Of a stretch of 28,315 bases of DNA, positions 15,344 through 22,526 are shown piece after piece. Source of the stretch: DASUKL01 sp036278755 (GTDB lineage Bacteria; Chloroflexota; Limnocylindria; Limnocylindrales; CSP1-4); contig DASUKL010000040.1 of assembly GCA_036278755.1 (NCBI GenBank), positions 1-28,315 on the forward strand, in the 5' to 3' direction. The stretch's first letter is position 1. Each line of letters opens with the position of its first letter. The notes below the pieces were generated by a model. That model was not told the DNA's origin, did no database searches, and was given only the letters and a program-made list of their open reading frames with translations. Made by a program: the position numbers and the translations under genes.

Positions 15344-16939
15344 GTGCCCAAGGTGACGATGCCCCAGCTCGGCGAGAGCGTCGCGGAAGGGACCATCGGC
15401 AAGTGGCTGAAGCAGGTCGGTGACCATGTCGATAAGTACGAGCCGATCGTCGAAGTCATCACCGACAAGGTCAACGCGGAGGTCCCGTCCCCGTTCGAGG
15501 GCACCCTGACCCAGATCCTGGTCCAGGAGGGCGAGACGGTCCCCAACGGGGCTGAGATCGCGGTCATCGAGGGTGCGGCCGAGGGCACCGCCCCTGCCTC
15601 CGCCCAGCCACCCGAACCGCCGGCTGCCGCCACGTCCGAACCCGCGGCTGCCGCCACGTCCGAACCCGCGGCTGCCGCCGCCACGCCCGAAGCGCCGGCC
15701 GCCGCTGGACCTGCGGCCGCTGTGACGCCCGAACCTCCTGCTCGACCTGCTCCGGCCCCTGCTCCCGCCGCACAGACGCCCACGCCCGCCGGGACGGGGT
15801 CCGGCGATGGATCCGGTGAGCGGACCGTCCTCGGCACCGGCTTCGGGCCGGCCGGTTCCGACGAGCGGCGCGTCGAGGAGATGCGTCCTGCCGCATCGGC
15901 GGCGACGGCCGCCGGGGGGGCCACGGCCGCGCCGTCGTACGAGGGTCGCGTCACGCCTGCCGTCCGCCGCATCGCCCGCGAACACGGCATCGACCTCAAC
16001 CTCGTGGCCGGCAGCGGTCATGCCGGCCGCGTCACGCGCGAGGACGTCATGGCCTATGTCGAACAGCAGCGCACCGGCGCCGCGTCGACGTCCCAGGCCT
16101 CGAGGGCCCAGGCGCCGGCTGCCCCGGCCGCGTCCAGCGCGCAGGCCCCGATCGCCCAGGCCCCAAGCCCGCCGGCGCCAAGTGGGCAGGTGCTATCGGC
16201 CCCGCCTGCGCCAGCCACTCCGCCGTCGGGGGCCGGCGACTCGCTGCGGCCCATGACGCCGATGCGCAAGGCCATCGCCAGCCAGATGACGCGGGCTCTG
16301 TCCGCGCCTGTGGCTTACACCACGATCGAGGTCGACGTCTCAGGCATGGTGGCGGCCCGCGAAGCGGTCAAGGCCGCGTATCGGGCCCGCGAGGGGATCG
16401 GCCTGTCCTACGTGGCTTTCGTCACCAAGGCCACGGTCGAGGCACTGCGCCGCCACCCGGACCTCAACGGCCACTGGACCGACGAGGGCCTTCTCCGCCG
16501 CGGGCAGATCAACATCGGCATCGCCGTGGCCGTGGACGACGGCCTGGTCGTGCCCGTCATCCATGGCGCCGACGGGCTCAGCCTGCACGGCCTCAATCGG
16601 GCCATCAACGACCTCGCCGAGCGGGCCCGAGCCAATCGCCTCCGGCTCGACGACATCCAGGGCAGCACCTTCACCGTCGACAACACGGGCTGGACGGGCT
16701 CGAACCTGACCCAGCCCATCCTTAACGTGCCGGAGGTCGGCATCCTGACGATGGAGGCGATCGTCAAGCGGCCGGTCGTCATCGAGACGCCCCAGGGCGA
16801 CACGATCGGCATCCGCCCGATGATGAACATGTGCCTGGGCTTCGATCATCGGGCCACGGACGGCGCCCAGGCGGGCCGCTTCGTCCAGGATGTGCGGCGC
16901 TGGCTCGAGGCGGTGGACGCCGAAACGCCGATCTGGTAG
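15344..16939 (+). CDS. bkdC: dihydrolipoamide acyltransferase (E2)
   Basis: This is the core acyltransferase of the complex, 531 residues. The N-terminal lipoyl domain (1-78) has the lipoylated K42 in EVITDKVNAEV. A long Ala/Pro linker (80-190), with the TSEPAAAA repeat, leads to a peripheral subunit-binding domain (about 203-240: VTPAVRRIAREHGIDLNLVA, GHAGRVTREDV). A second Ala/Pro linker is followed by the catalytic domain (about 300-531), with active-site H502 and D506 in DHRATDGAQAGRF. One lipoyl domain and one binding domain are present. The GTG at 15344 has GAGGAG (15330-15335) 8 nt upstream. It is separated from E3-E1-E1 by a minus-strand gene and so needs its own promoter. LipA, which would make its lipoyl arm, is the next plus-strand gene. 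Confidence 0.95.
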   Translation: MPKVTMPQLGESVAEGTIGKWLKQVGDHVDKYEPIVEVITDKVNAEVPSPFEGTLTQILVQEGETVPNGAEIAVIEGAAEGTAPASAQPPEPPAAATSEPAAAATSEPAAAAATPEAPAAAGPAAAVTPEPPARPAPAPAPAAQTPTPAGTGSGDGSGERTVLGTGFGPAGSDERRVEEMRPAASAATAAGGATAAPSYEGRVTPAVRRIAREHGIDLNLVAGSGHAGRVTREDVMAYVEQQRTGAASTSQASRAQAPAAPAASSAQAPIAQAPSPPAPSGQVLSAPPAPATPPSGAGDSLRPMTPMRKAIASQMTRALSAPVAYTTIEVDVSGMVAAREAVKAAYRAREGIGLSYVAFVTKATVEALRRHPDLNGHWTDEGLLRRGQINIGIAVAVDDGLVVPVIHGADGLSLHGLNRAINDLAERARANRLRLDDIQGSTFTVDNTGWTGSNLTQPILNVPEVGILTMEAIVKRPVVIETPQGDTIGIRPMMNMCLGFDHRATDGAQAGRFVQDVRRWLEAVDAETPIW

Positions 16940-17445
16940 GTCTCAGGCCCCAGGGCCCCCCGGCGGGTCCCGAGCGCCCCGGCCGCGAAGGCCCGAGGGG
17001 CCTGGTCCTGGCCCATCGGGACGCCCGCGGCCGCTGATCGGGCCGCTCCAGCGCACGGAGCCTCGGGAGGCCGGCCGACGCCCGGCGCTGTTGGCCAAGC
17101 TGGATGCCCGCCGTCGCTTGTCGGAGCCGCACGGGCGCGCGGAGCCTCCGGAGGCCGGCCGACTCGCGGCGCTGTTGGCCAAACACGTCGCCCGCGGCGC
17201 CTTATCTGGGTCGGCCCAGGGCTGAAGCGTCCTGGAGGGCACGACCGTGGCCAAACAGGTGCGGATCCGAGGCGTTATATCCGAACGGGTCCGGCTCGTC
17301 GCCTCCTGATCCTTCGGATCGACCTCGACGTTGGCCATACGCTCGCTCAGAGGATGGTCTGGCCACGGTTCAGGCCGATCCTGGACTCGAGGAGGGCTTC
17401 AGTGTGGCCACGACGTGGTCGTCGTCGAGGGGCTCGGGCATAAGG

Positions 17446-17460
17446 GTGCCGAATCGGCAC
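17446..17460. promoter_or_regulatory. perfect palindrome GTGCCGA-A-TCGGCAC
   Basis: Seven-nt arms flank a single base, within the repeat-rich spacer and followed by TGTTTGGCC. The one-base centre argues against an RNA terminator and favours a protein-binding dyad. Confidence 0.4.
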
Positions 17461-17586
17461 TGTTTGGCCAAGACTCGGGGCGGCTGGGACCGATCCGAGG
17501 CGAGGTGGCCAGGACCTGCGGCAGACGGGGTCGGGACGGGGCCAGGCGCCGCGGAGACCGCTCCGGCACGGGGCCAGCGGTCCGCG

Positions 17587-17592
17587 TACACT
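17587..17592 (+). promoter_or_regulatory. -10 box TACACT, leaderless start of lipA
   Basis: TACACT ends 6 nt before the GTG at 17599. This favours the GTG rather than the in-frame ATG at 17617 as the lipA start. No good -35 is seen. Confidence 0.55.
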
Positions 17593-17598
17593 CCGAAC

Positions 17599-18663
17599 GT
17601 GGGCCGTGAGCTTCCGATGTTCGAGCCGCCCGGCCAGGGCCACGCCGCCTTGTCCCACGAGCCGATCACGATCGCCATGGGCGGCGGACGCTTCGATGCG
17701 CGGGCCGCGGACGGCTCCCAGCCCCTGCGCCGCCATCCCGACTGGATCAAGGCCCGCATCCCCTCCGGGGAGAACTACCAGGACCTGAAGCGCCTGATGC
17801 GCGGGCTGACCCTCAACACCGTGTGCGAGGAGGCCCACTGCCCGAACATCGGTGAGTGCTGGGAGCAGCGCACGGCGACGATCATGATCCTGGGCGACAC
17901 CTGCACCCGGAACTGCGGCTTCTGCGCCGTCAAGACGGGCCGCCCCACCTGGTTCGACGAGGACGAGCCGCGCCGCGTGGCGGAGGCCGTCAGGGCCATG
18001 CGCCTCGAGCACGTCGTGGTCACCAGCGTGGCTCGCGACGATCTGCCCGACGGCGGGGCCCACGTCTTCGCCGATACCATCACGGCCCTCCGCGAGGCCT
18101 GCCCGGGCATGGGCGTCGAGGTGCTCATCCCCGACTTCAACGGCCAGGACGAGCCGCTGCGGATGGTCATGTCGGCCGGCCCGGACATCCTCAACCACAA
18201 CGTCGAGACCGTCGAGCGGCTGCAGAAGCCGGTCCGCAAGCGAGCCCGCTACGACCGCTCCCTGGGCGTCCTGCGGCGGGCCAAGGAGCTGAGCCGCCAA
18301 CAGACCGGGCGGGACGACCTCGTCCACACCAAGTCGTCCCTCATGGTCGGCCTGGGCGAGACCCGCGAGGAGCTCTCGGCGACCTTCCGCGACCTGCGCG
18401 CGGTCGACTGCGACGTGCTGACCATCGGCCAGTACCTCCGCCCCTCGGAGCGCCATCTTCCCGTCGTGCGCTACGTCCACCCCACCGAGTTCGCGGAGAT
18501 GAAGGCCGAGGCCCTGGAGCTGGGATTCAAGCACGTCGAGTCGGGGCCCCTGGTGCGCTCCTCGTACCACGCCCGTGACCAGGTACCCGAGGAGGCCAAG
18601 CGGTCCCGACCCGCGGGTGGGTCGCTGGCCGCGGCCCAGCCGGCCGAGCGGCTGGCGTCCTGA
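17599..18663 (+). CDS. lipA: lipoyl synthase (LipA)
   Basis: This radical-SAM enzyme inserts two sulfurs into protein-bound octanoyl groups, making the lipoyl cofactor needed by the E2 protein next door. It has 354 residues from the GTG at 17599. The auxiliary 4Fe-4S cluster motif is C76-x4-C81-x5-C87 (CEEAHCPNIGEC). The radical-SAM motif is C102-x3-C106-x2-C109 (CTRNCGFC). Other signatures are VTSVARDDLPDGGA, NHNVETVERL, KSSLMVGLGET, LTIGQYLRPS and the C-terminal GPLVRSSYHA with the conserved RSSYHA. The start is supported by the TACACT box. An ATG at 17617 is the alternative. The octanoyltransferase LipB, which often accompanies LipA, is not in the window. A hairpin follows the stop codon directly. 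Confidence 0.97.
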   Translation: MGRELPMFEPPGQGHAALSHEPITIAMGGGRFDARAADGSQPLRRHPDWIKARIPSGENYQDLKRLMRGLTLNTVCEEAHCPNIGECWEQRTATIMILGDTCTRNCGFCAVKTGRPTWFDEDEPRRVAEAVRAMRLEHVVVTSVARDDLPDGGAHVFADTITALREACPGMGVEVLIPDFNGQDEPLRMVMSAGPDILNHNVETVERLQKPVRKRARYDRSLGVLRRAKELSRQQTGRDDLVHTKSSLMVGLGETREELSATFRDLRAVDCDVLTIGQYLRPSERHLPVVRYVHPTEFAEMKAEALELGFKHVESGPLVRSSYHARDQVPEEAKRSRPAGGSLAAAQPAERLAS

Positions 18664-18664
18664 C

Positions 18665-18685
18665 CGCCGGCTCGGCGAGCCGGCG
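18665..18685 (+). terminator. hairpin directly after lipA
   Basis: A perfect 9-bp stem CGCCGGCTC / GAGCCGGCG with loop GGC begins 2 nt after the lipA stop. No T-run follows, as is common in very GC-rich genomes. It is likely a transcript 3' end. Confidence 0.55.
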
Positions 18686-18832
18686 CGGGCGGCCGGACGG
18701 GGGCGCCGGACGCGGCCCCACGGTGCGGACCCGCACCACGAAACGTCGCGCTGGTGCTCCGCCGCCTTCCCGAGGACCATCGGGTGAAGGCGTCTGAACC
18801 ATCCGGATACCGTCACCGAGCGGGCAGCGATG

Positions 18833-18838
18833 TATGGT
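18833..18838 (+). promoter_or_regulatory. TATGGT -10 box before the small exported protein gene
   Basis: TATGGT with TG directly upstream gives a predicted start near 18845 and a leader of about 53 nt. TGGAGG (18882-18887) is the ribosome site for the ATG at 18898. This gene appears to be of the leadered type, unlike its neighbours. Confidence 0.35.
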
Positions 18839-18897
18839 CGGCGGTAGCCCCGCACGACCGGGCGCCGCGATGGATCATCAATGGAGGACTCCAGCCG

Positions 18898-19404
18898 ATG
18901 GGCCACCCCGCCATCCGCCTTCCCAAACCCCTGGCAGCAGCTGCTGGGTCGGCCCTCATCGTCGCCTTCGGCTTCGGTGGGCTCGTGGCCGCGCATGCCC
19001 TCCCGACGACGCCGAACTCCAGCCATGCCTCGGCGACCGCTGCCACCCAGGCGGCCGACGCGAACGCGCACGCCGCGGAGGTCCAGGCCGAGCAGACGAG
19101 CAGCCAGACCGACGACCAGCCCGCGACCAACGACGCCCCTGATCCGACCTTGACGCCCCAAGCCTCCGACCACGGGGCTACCGTCTCGGCCGTGGCGCAG
19201 GACGCGACCCTCGTCGGCGGCCCCCATGACAACCATGGCTGGTACGTCAGCTGCGTGGCCCGTGGAGGGACGGTGACAGGCACCGGCACGACCGCGACCT
19301 GCACCCCGGCGACCACCCTGGCCACCCTCCACGGCTCGTCGGCGAACCACGGCAAGTCCGGCAGCCATGGGCCTTCGTCCAGCCAGGCGCCGACGCAGCC
19401 CTGA
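18898..19404 (+). CDS. small exported protein of unknown function
   Basis: 168 residues. The N-terminus MGHPAIRLPKPLAAAAGSAL with IVAFGFGGLVAAHALP is a basic n-region plus a hydrophobic core with an AHA-type cleavage site near residue 35. The remainder is Ala/Thr/Ser/Gln/His-rich and low in hydrophobics. It contains one compact segment, DNHGWYVSCVARGG ... TATCTPA, with two cysteines that could form a disulfide. The end is Ser/His/Gly-rich. No family recognised. GGAGG lies 10 nt before the ATG. The gene is flanked by the lipA hairpin and by its own strong palindromic terminator, so it is probably monocistronic. Confidence 0.7.
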   Translation: MGHPAIRLPKPLAAAAGSALIVAFGFGGLVAAHALPTTPNSSHASATAATQAADANAHAAEVQAEQTSSQTDDQPATNDAPDPTLTPQASDHGATVSAVAQDATLVGGPHDNHGWYVSCVARGGTVTGTGTTATCTPATTLATLHGSSANHGKSGSHGPSSSQAPTQP

Positions 19405-19430
19405 TCCCGTAGCGTCCCCTTTGGCGAGCC

Positions 19431-19464
19431 GACGGCGGCCCTCCCTCGAGGGAGGGCCGCCGTC
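19431..19464. terminator. 34-bp perfect palindrome, bidirectional-type hairpin
   Basis: Arms of 15 nt (gacggcggccctccc and its exact complement) surround TCGA, which is itself palindromic. It lies 26 nt after the exported protein stop and ends 27 nt before the deaminase ATG. It is the strongest hairpin in the window. There is no T-tract. Terminator function is the simplest reading, but a protein-binding site is possible. Confidence 0.7.
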
Positions 19465-19479
19465 CCATGTCTCGGCGGC

Positions 19480-19485
19480 TAGGAT
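19480..19485 (+). promoter_or_regulatory. -10 box TAGGAT, leaderless start of the deaminase gene
   Basis: TAGGAT ends exactly 6 nt before the ATG at 19492, just downstream of the 34-bp palindrome. No Shine-Dalgarno sequence is present. Confidence 0.55.
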
Positions 19486-19491
19486 TCAGCG

Positions 19492-20547
19492 ATGCCCACG
19501 GCTCTGCCTCGCAAGACGCCCCTGACCGACCTCCACTGCCATCTTGGTGGCTCGGTCGCCCCGGCCGTCATGTGGGGCATCGCCCACGCCCAGGGCATCC
19601 GCCTGCCGACCAAGGACTACTGGGAGTTCCGCGACATCATCACCGTGTCGGGGCGCCACGGGCGGTCCTTCGACGGCTACCTTCAGCTCTTCCACTGGAC
19701 CGAGCTCATCCAGTCCTCGCCGCTGGCCGTGGAACGCTCCGTCTACGAGGTCATCGGCGGCGCCTACCGGCGCAGCAACGTGACCACGACCGAGCTGCGC
19801 TTCAACCCCATGAAGCGCAACCGGGGCGGCGAGCAGGACCTCGACCACATCATCAGCGCCGCCATCCGAGGCCAGGATCGGGCCAAGCTGGAGTACCCGG
19901 TGACGCCCGGGCTCATCCTCTGCCTCGATCGGGCCTTCCCCTACCAGCTCAACGAGATCATCGTCTCCAAGGCCATCGCCTATCACGGGCGGGGCGTGGT
20001 GGGCATCGACATCGCCGGCCCCGAGTCGGCCGACTTCCGGGTCCGCGAGTACCGACGCCTCTTCGACCTGGCCCGCCGGTCGGGCCTGGGGATCACCGTC
20101 CACACGGGCGAGGCGGGCCCCATCGACGAGATCGCCGAGGTCATCACGAACCTCGAGCCGAGCCGCATCGGCCACGGGGTCAAGAGCGCCTACGACCCCC
20201 GGACGATGGCCATGCTTCGCGAGCGCGGCATCACCCTCGAGATCTGCCCCAGCTCCAACCTCAACACCCGGGTCGTGTCAGGCCTGGACGAGATGCGCTG
20301 GATCCTCGACACGTTCCGCCGCAACGGGGTCCGCTTCACCATCAACACCGACGGCCCGGAGATGCTCCACACCTACGTCCGCGACGAGCTCTCGACCCTG
20401 GGCCGGCTGGGCATCCTGTCCCTGGAGGAGCAGGCCCAGGCGGTCGAATGGGCCCGCCAGGCGTCGTTCGTGGACGGGGTCAGCGACGTGCCTCCACCGC
20501 GCCGCCGGCCGGCAGCCCGCAAGACCGTGGAGCGGGAAGAGGCCTAA
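19492..20547 (+). CDS. add: adenosine deaminase family protein
   Basis: This 351-residue TIM-barrel amidohydrolase is predicted to deaminate adenosine or a related purine nucleoside. Zinc-site histidines H15/H17 lie in DLHCHLGGS. H204 and the proton-shuttle E207 lie in VHTGEAGP, H228 in RIGHG, then CPSSNLNT, and the metal-ligand D287 in NTDGPEM. Most adenosine deaminases have NTDDP at this last point; here the second Asp (substrate contact) is Gly288. That suggests altered specificity, for example another 6-aminopurine derivative. The C-terminus ends in a basic tail PPPRRRPAARK. The TAGGAT box fixes the start. The gene converges on mug with a 4-nt overlap of the stop codons. Confidence 0.9.
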   Translation: MPTALPRKTPLTDLHCHLGGSVAPAVMWGIAHAQGIRLPTKDYWEFRDIITVSGRHGRSFDGYLQLFHWTELIQSSPLAVERSVYEVIGGAYRRSNVTTTELRFNPMKRNRGGEQDLDHIISAAIRGQDRAKLEYPVTPGLILCLDRAFPYQLNEIIVSKAIAYHGRGVVGIDIAGPESADFRVREYRRLFDLARRSGLGITVHTGEAGPIDEIAEVITNLEPSRIGHGVKSAYDPRTMAMLRERGITLEICPSSNLNTRVVSGLDEMRWILDTFRRNGVRFTINTDGPEMLHTYVRDELSTLGRLGILSLEEQAQAVEWARQASFVDGVSDVPPPRRRPAARKTVEREEA

Positions 20548-21143
20548 TCTATCCTGCCGCCGCTGGTCCGGGCCGCGGCCGGATGGTGTGGCAGGGCGAC
20601 GACGAGGTTGCGGAAGAAGGTCGCTGCCGTGTGCGTCGTCTCGCGGCTGGCGTACGGCCCCGGCAGGAGGAAACAGGGTCGACCGCTGAGGGCCACACCG
20701 TCCAGCTGCCCCCAGGGCTCGGGGAGGCGCCTGCCCGCGGCCGCCTCCGCGGCCCGCTTGTAGATGAAGACGACCGCCCCGGGCCGCCACAGGGCGATCT
20801 TCTGCCACAGCGGTCCCACGCCGCCGCTCAGCTCCCCGGGCGGCGCCGTGTCGCGAGGGCTGGGCCGCTTGTAGAGGTCGGTGATGCCGTGGCCCTGGGC
20901 GGCCAGGACATCGTCCGCCGCGGCCAGCCGCGTCCCCGGCGGGAGGATGCCGGCCTGGATGAGGCGGCCCCACATCCGGTGGCCCAGCCGACCCTGGTGA
21001 TAGTGGCCGGCCGCGACGCTGACCGGTGAGGGGTTGAGGCCCACGAAGAGCAGCCGGCCGGGCTGGGGCGGGATGTCGGCCAGGGTCTCCACGGACCTGC
21101 CGTCGAGCTGGATGGTCACCCGATGGCCGGTCGCGTCACTCAT
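20544..21143 (-). CDS. mug: mismatch-specific uracil/thymine-DNA glycosylase (Mug/TDG type)
   Basis: This 199-residue enzyme of the uracil-DNA glycosylase superfamily is predicted to excise U or T from G mismatches. The active-site loop is LLFVGLNPSPVSVAAGHYHQ (about 31-50), followed by GRLGHRMWGRLIQAGIL. This matches the GxNP...GHHF..pGNrFW pattern of Mug/TDG, with Asn37 as the catalytic-type residue. GITDLYKRPSPRDTA and WQKIALWRPGAVVFIYK follow the family. The minor-groove loop near the end is LLPGPYASRETTH, less typical. The ATG at 21143 is supported by TACGCT ending 7 nt upstream on the minus strand. It is divergent from the MFS gene and convergent with the deaminase gene. Confidence 0.88.
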   Translation of the reverse strand: MSDATGHRVTIQLDGRSVETLADIPPQPGRLLFVGLNPSPVSVAAGHYHQGRLGHRMWGRLIQAGILPPGTRLAAADDVLAAQGHGITDLYKRPSPRDTAPPGELSGGVGPLWQKIALWRPGAVVFIYKRAAEAAAGRRLPEPWGQLDGVALSGRPCFLLPGPYASRETTHTAATFFRNLVVALPHHPAAARTSGGRID

Positions 21144-21183
21144 CCCGCGCAGCGTACCCGGGCGGGCCGCTAGGCTGCGGGCG
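21144..21183. promoter_or_regulatory. compact divergent promoter pair, mug and MFS
   Basis: Only 40 bp separate the two start codons. On the minus strand TACGCT (21151-21156) ends 7 nt before the mug ATG. On the plus strand TAGGCT (21171-21176) ends 7 nt before the MFS ATG. Both boxes continue with GCG, so CGCAGCGTA and TAGGCTGCG form an imperfect inverted repeat around the centre. The two RNA polymerase sites must overlap. Confidence 0.55.
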
Positions 21184-22494
21184 ATGTCGCCCAGCCCCGA
21201 ACCCCAGCCGGACGGCCACGCGAGCCCCGAACCGTCCGTCCGCCCGGCCCCGACCGCCGAGCCCGAAGCCGGGCGCCCCGGCTGGCCCTGGCTCCTGTTC
21301 GCCTACTGGATCACCTCCGTCGTCGAAGGCCTCGGGGTCAGCCAGGTCTTCGCCTTCCTGCCGGCCTACCTCCAGTCCATGGGCCTGAGCAAGGAGGACA
21401 GCCTGCCCTGGGTCGGCATCTTCAGCGCCCTGGTCTTCCTCGTCGGCCTGCCCCTCGTGCCCCTCTGGGGCGTGTGGGCCGACCGCTTCAGCCGCAAGGC
21501 CGTCATCGTCCGCAGCAGCCTGGTCGAGGCCGTCGTCTTCGCCCTCGTGGCCCTCAGCCGCGAGCCCTGGCAGCTGGGGGCCAGCCTCCTGCTCGTGGGG
21601 CTGCAGCTGGGCAACACGGGCGTCATGCTGGCGGCCCTCCGGGATGCCGGCCCTCGGCAGCGGATCGGCACGATCCTGGCTCTCTTCGGCAGCTCGTCGC
21701 CCATCGGCTTCGCCGCCGGGCCGATCGTCGGCGGGGTCGTCGTCGACGGCCTGGGCTGGGGCCTGCCGGCGGTCTTCGCCATCTCGGCCGGCCTGTCGCT
21801 GGGGACGGCCTTCCTCGTCGGCCTGGGGACGCCCGAGATCCGGCCGCCCGTCATCCCCCAGGGCCGCACCCTCCAGCTGGCCTTCGGCTATCTGCGGGGC
21901 GTCCTGACCGACCCGCCCACGCGGCGCATCTTCGCCATCTTCTTCCTGGCCTTCCTGGCCAACCAGATGGCCCGGCCGTACATCCCCGTCCTGGTCCAGG
22001 ACGTCAACGGACCGGACGACCTGGCTACGGCCATCGGCCTGGTGGTGGGGGTGGCGGCCCTGGCCGGGGCGCTCATCGCACCGCTCGGCGGCTGGCTCGG
22101 CGATCGCCTGGGCTACCAGCGGGTCCTCGTGGCGACCCTGGCCGGAGCCGCTCTGGCCGGCCTGGCCCTGCCTGCGGCGCCCGACGTGCCGAGCCTGGCC
22201 CTGGTGGCCCTGGTCTCGGCGGCCCTCTACGCCGTGGTCGCGCCGATGGTCTTCGCCCTGCTGGCCACGGAGGTGTCGGTCGAGCGTCGCTCGCAGACCC
22301 TCAATCTGGTCTACCTGCCCCTGTACATGGGTGGCATCATCGGCCCCATCCTGGCCGGGGCGGTGGTGGGCCTGGCCGTGGCCGTGCCCTTCATCCTGGG
22401 CGCGCTCGTCTACCTCGTGGGGGCCCTGGCGGTGGCGCTGGTCCGCGGCTGGGGAGCGCAACCCGACCTCGTTCCCGATCGCCCTTCGGATTGA
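21184..22494 (+). CDS. MFS transporter, 12-helix multidrug-type
   Basis: 436 residues. A Pro/Glu-rich cytoplasmic N-terminus (1-35) precedes about twelve hydrophobic helices. The helix 2-3 loop reads GVWADRFSRKAVIV, a form of the MFS GxLaDrxGrkxxl motif. A related motif in the second half is GGWLGDRLGYQRVLV. This is typical of drug/H+ antiporters of the TetA/MdtG type. The substrate cannot be deduced. It has its own TAGGCT box and starts at 21184. An upstream in-frame ATG at 21034 would run across the mug gene and is rejected. The stop codon overlaps the -35 box of the following merR gene. Confidence 0.9.
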   Translation: MSPSPEPQPDGHASPEPSVRPAPTAEPEAGRPGWPWLLFAYWITSVVEGLGVSQVFAFLPAYLQSMGLSKEDSLPWVGIFSALVFLVGLPLVPLWGVWADRFSRKAVIVRSSLVEAVVFALVALSREPWQLGASLLLVGLQLGNTGVMLAALRDAGPRQRIGTILALFGSSSPIGFAAGPIVGGVVVDGLGWGLPAVFAISAGLSLGTAFLVGLGTPEIRPPVIPQGRTLQLAFGYLRGVLTDPPTRRIFAIFFLAFLANQMARPYIPVLVQDVNGPDDLATAIGLVVGVAALAGALIAPLGGWLGDRLGYQRVLVATLAGAALAGLALPAAPDVPSLALVALVSAALYAVVAPMVFALLATEVSVERRSQTLNLVYLPLYMGGIIGPILAGAVVGLAVAVPFILGALVYLVGALAVALVRGWGAQPDLVPDRPSD

Positions 22495-22519
22495 CGCGCA
22501 CGTGAAGGTTTGCTAGCCT
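22491..22519 (+). promoter_or_regulatory. promoter of the merR-DHA2 operon
   Basis: TTGACG (22491-22496) and TAGCCT (22514-22519) have a 17-nt spacer. The -35 overlaps the stop codon of the MFS gene (22492-22494). The -10 ends 7 nt before the GTG at 22527, so the message is leaderless. It is the best two-box promoter in the window. The 17-nt spacing is not the stretched 19-20 nt of classic MerR-activated promoters. Confidence 0.7.
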
Positions 22520-22526
22520 ATCGCCC

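Larger units (their letters stand above)
16940..17598. repeat. 660-bp gene-free spacer with degenerate repeats carrying TGGCCA
   Basis: No convincing gene lies between E2 and lipA. An 84-bp direct repeat is visible (copies from 17051 and 17135, each with GGCGCTGTTGGCCAA). Further degenerate units share TGGCCA plus variable flanks, at about 17092, 17176, 17248, 17333, 17360, 17404, 17465 and 17506. The units at 17176 and 17248 share TGGCCAAACA and, 20 or more nt later, TTATCT or TTATAT. A perfect 15-bp palindrome lies at 17446-17460. Minus-strand translation places LA(K/N/T) at several TGGCCA sites, but no protein family is recognisable. It may be a decayed repeat, an RNA, or a regulatory array. 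Confidence 0.55.

Noticed and set aside
16943..17338. 131-aa minus-strand frame in the E2-lipA spacer
   Set aside because: Repeated LA(N/T) follows the TGGCCA DNA motif, but the rest is Arg/Pro/Ser low complexity and the frame breaks at neighbouring units. Kept as a DNA repeat rather than a gene.
17347..19368. 673-aa minus-strand frame across lipA
   Set aside because: Antisense shadow of lipA and the exported protein gene. Composition is that of complement-strand third-position GC, and lipA has intact catalytic motifs.
21136..22461. 441-aa minus-strand frame across the MFS gene
   Set aside because: Gln/Asp/Gly/His-rich translation typical of the antisense of a membrane protein gene.
22505..22519. 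MerR-type operator dyad in aggtttgctagcct
   Set aside because: Only five of seven positions pair and the promoter spacing is 17 nt. Too weak to call.
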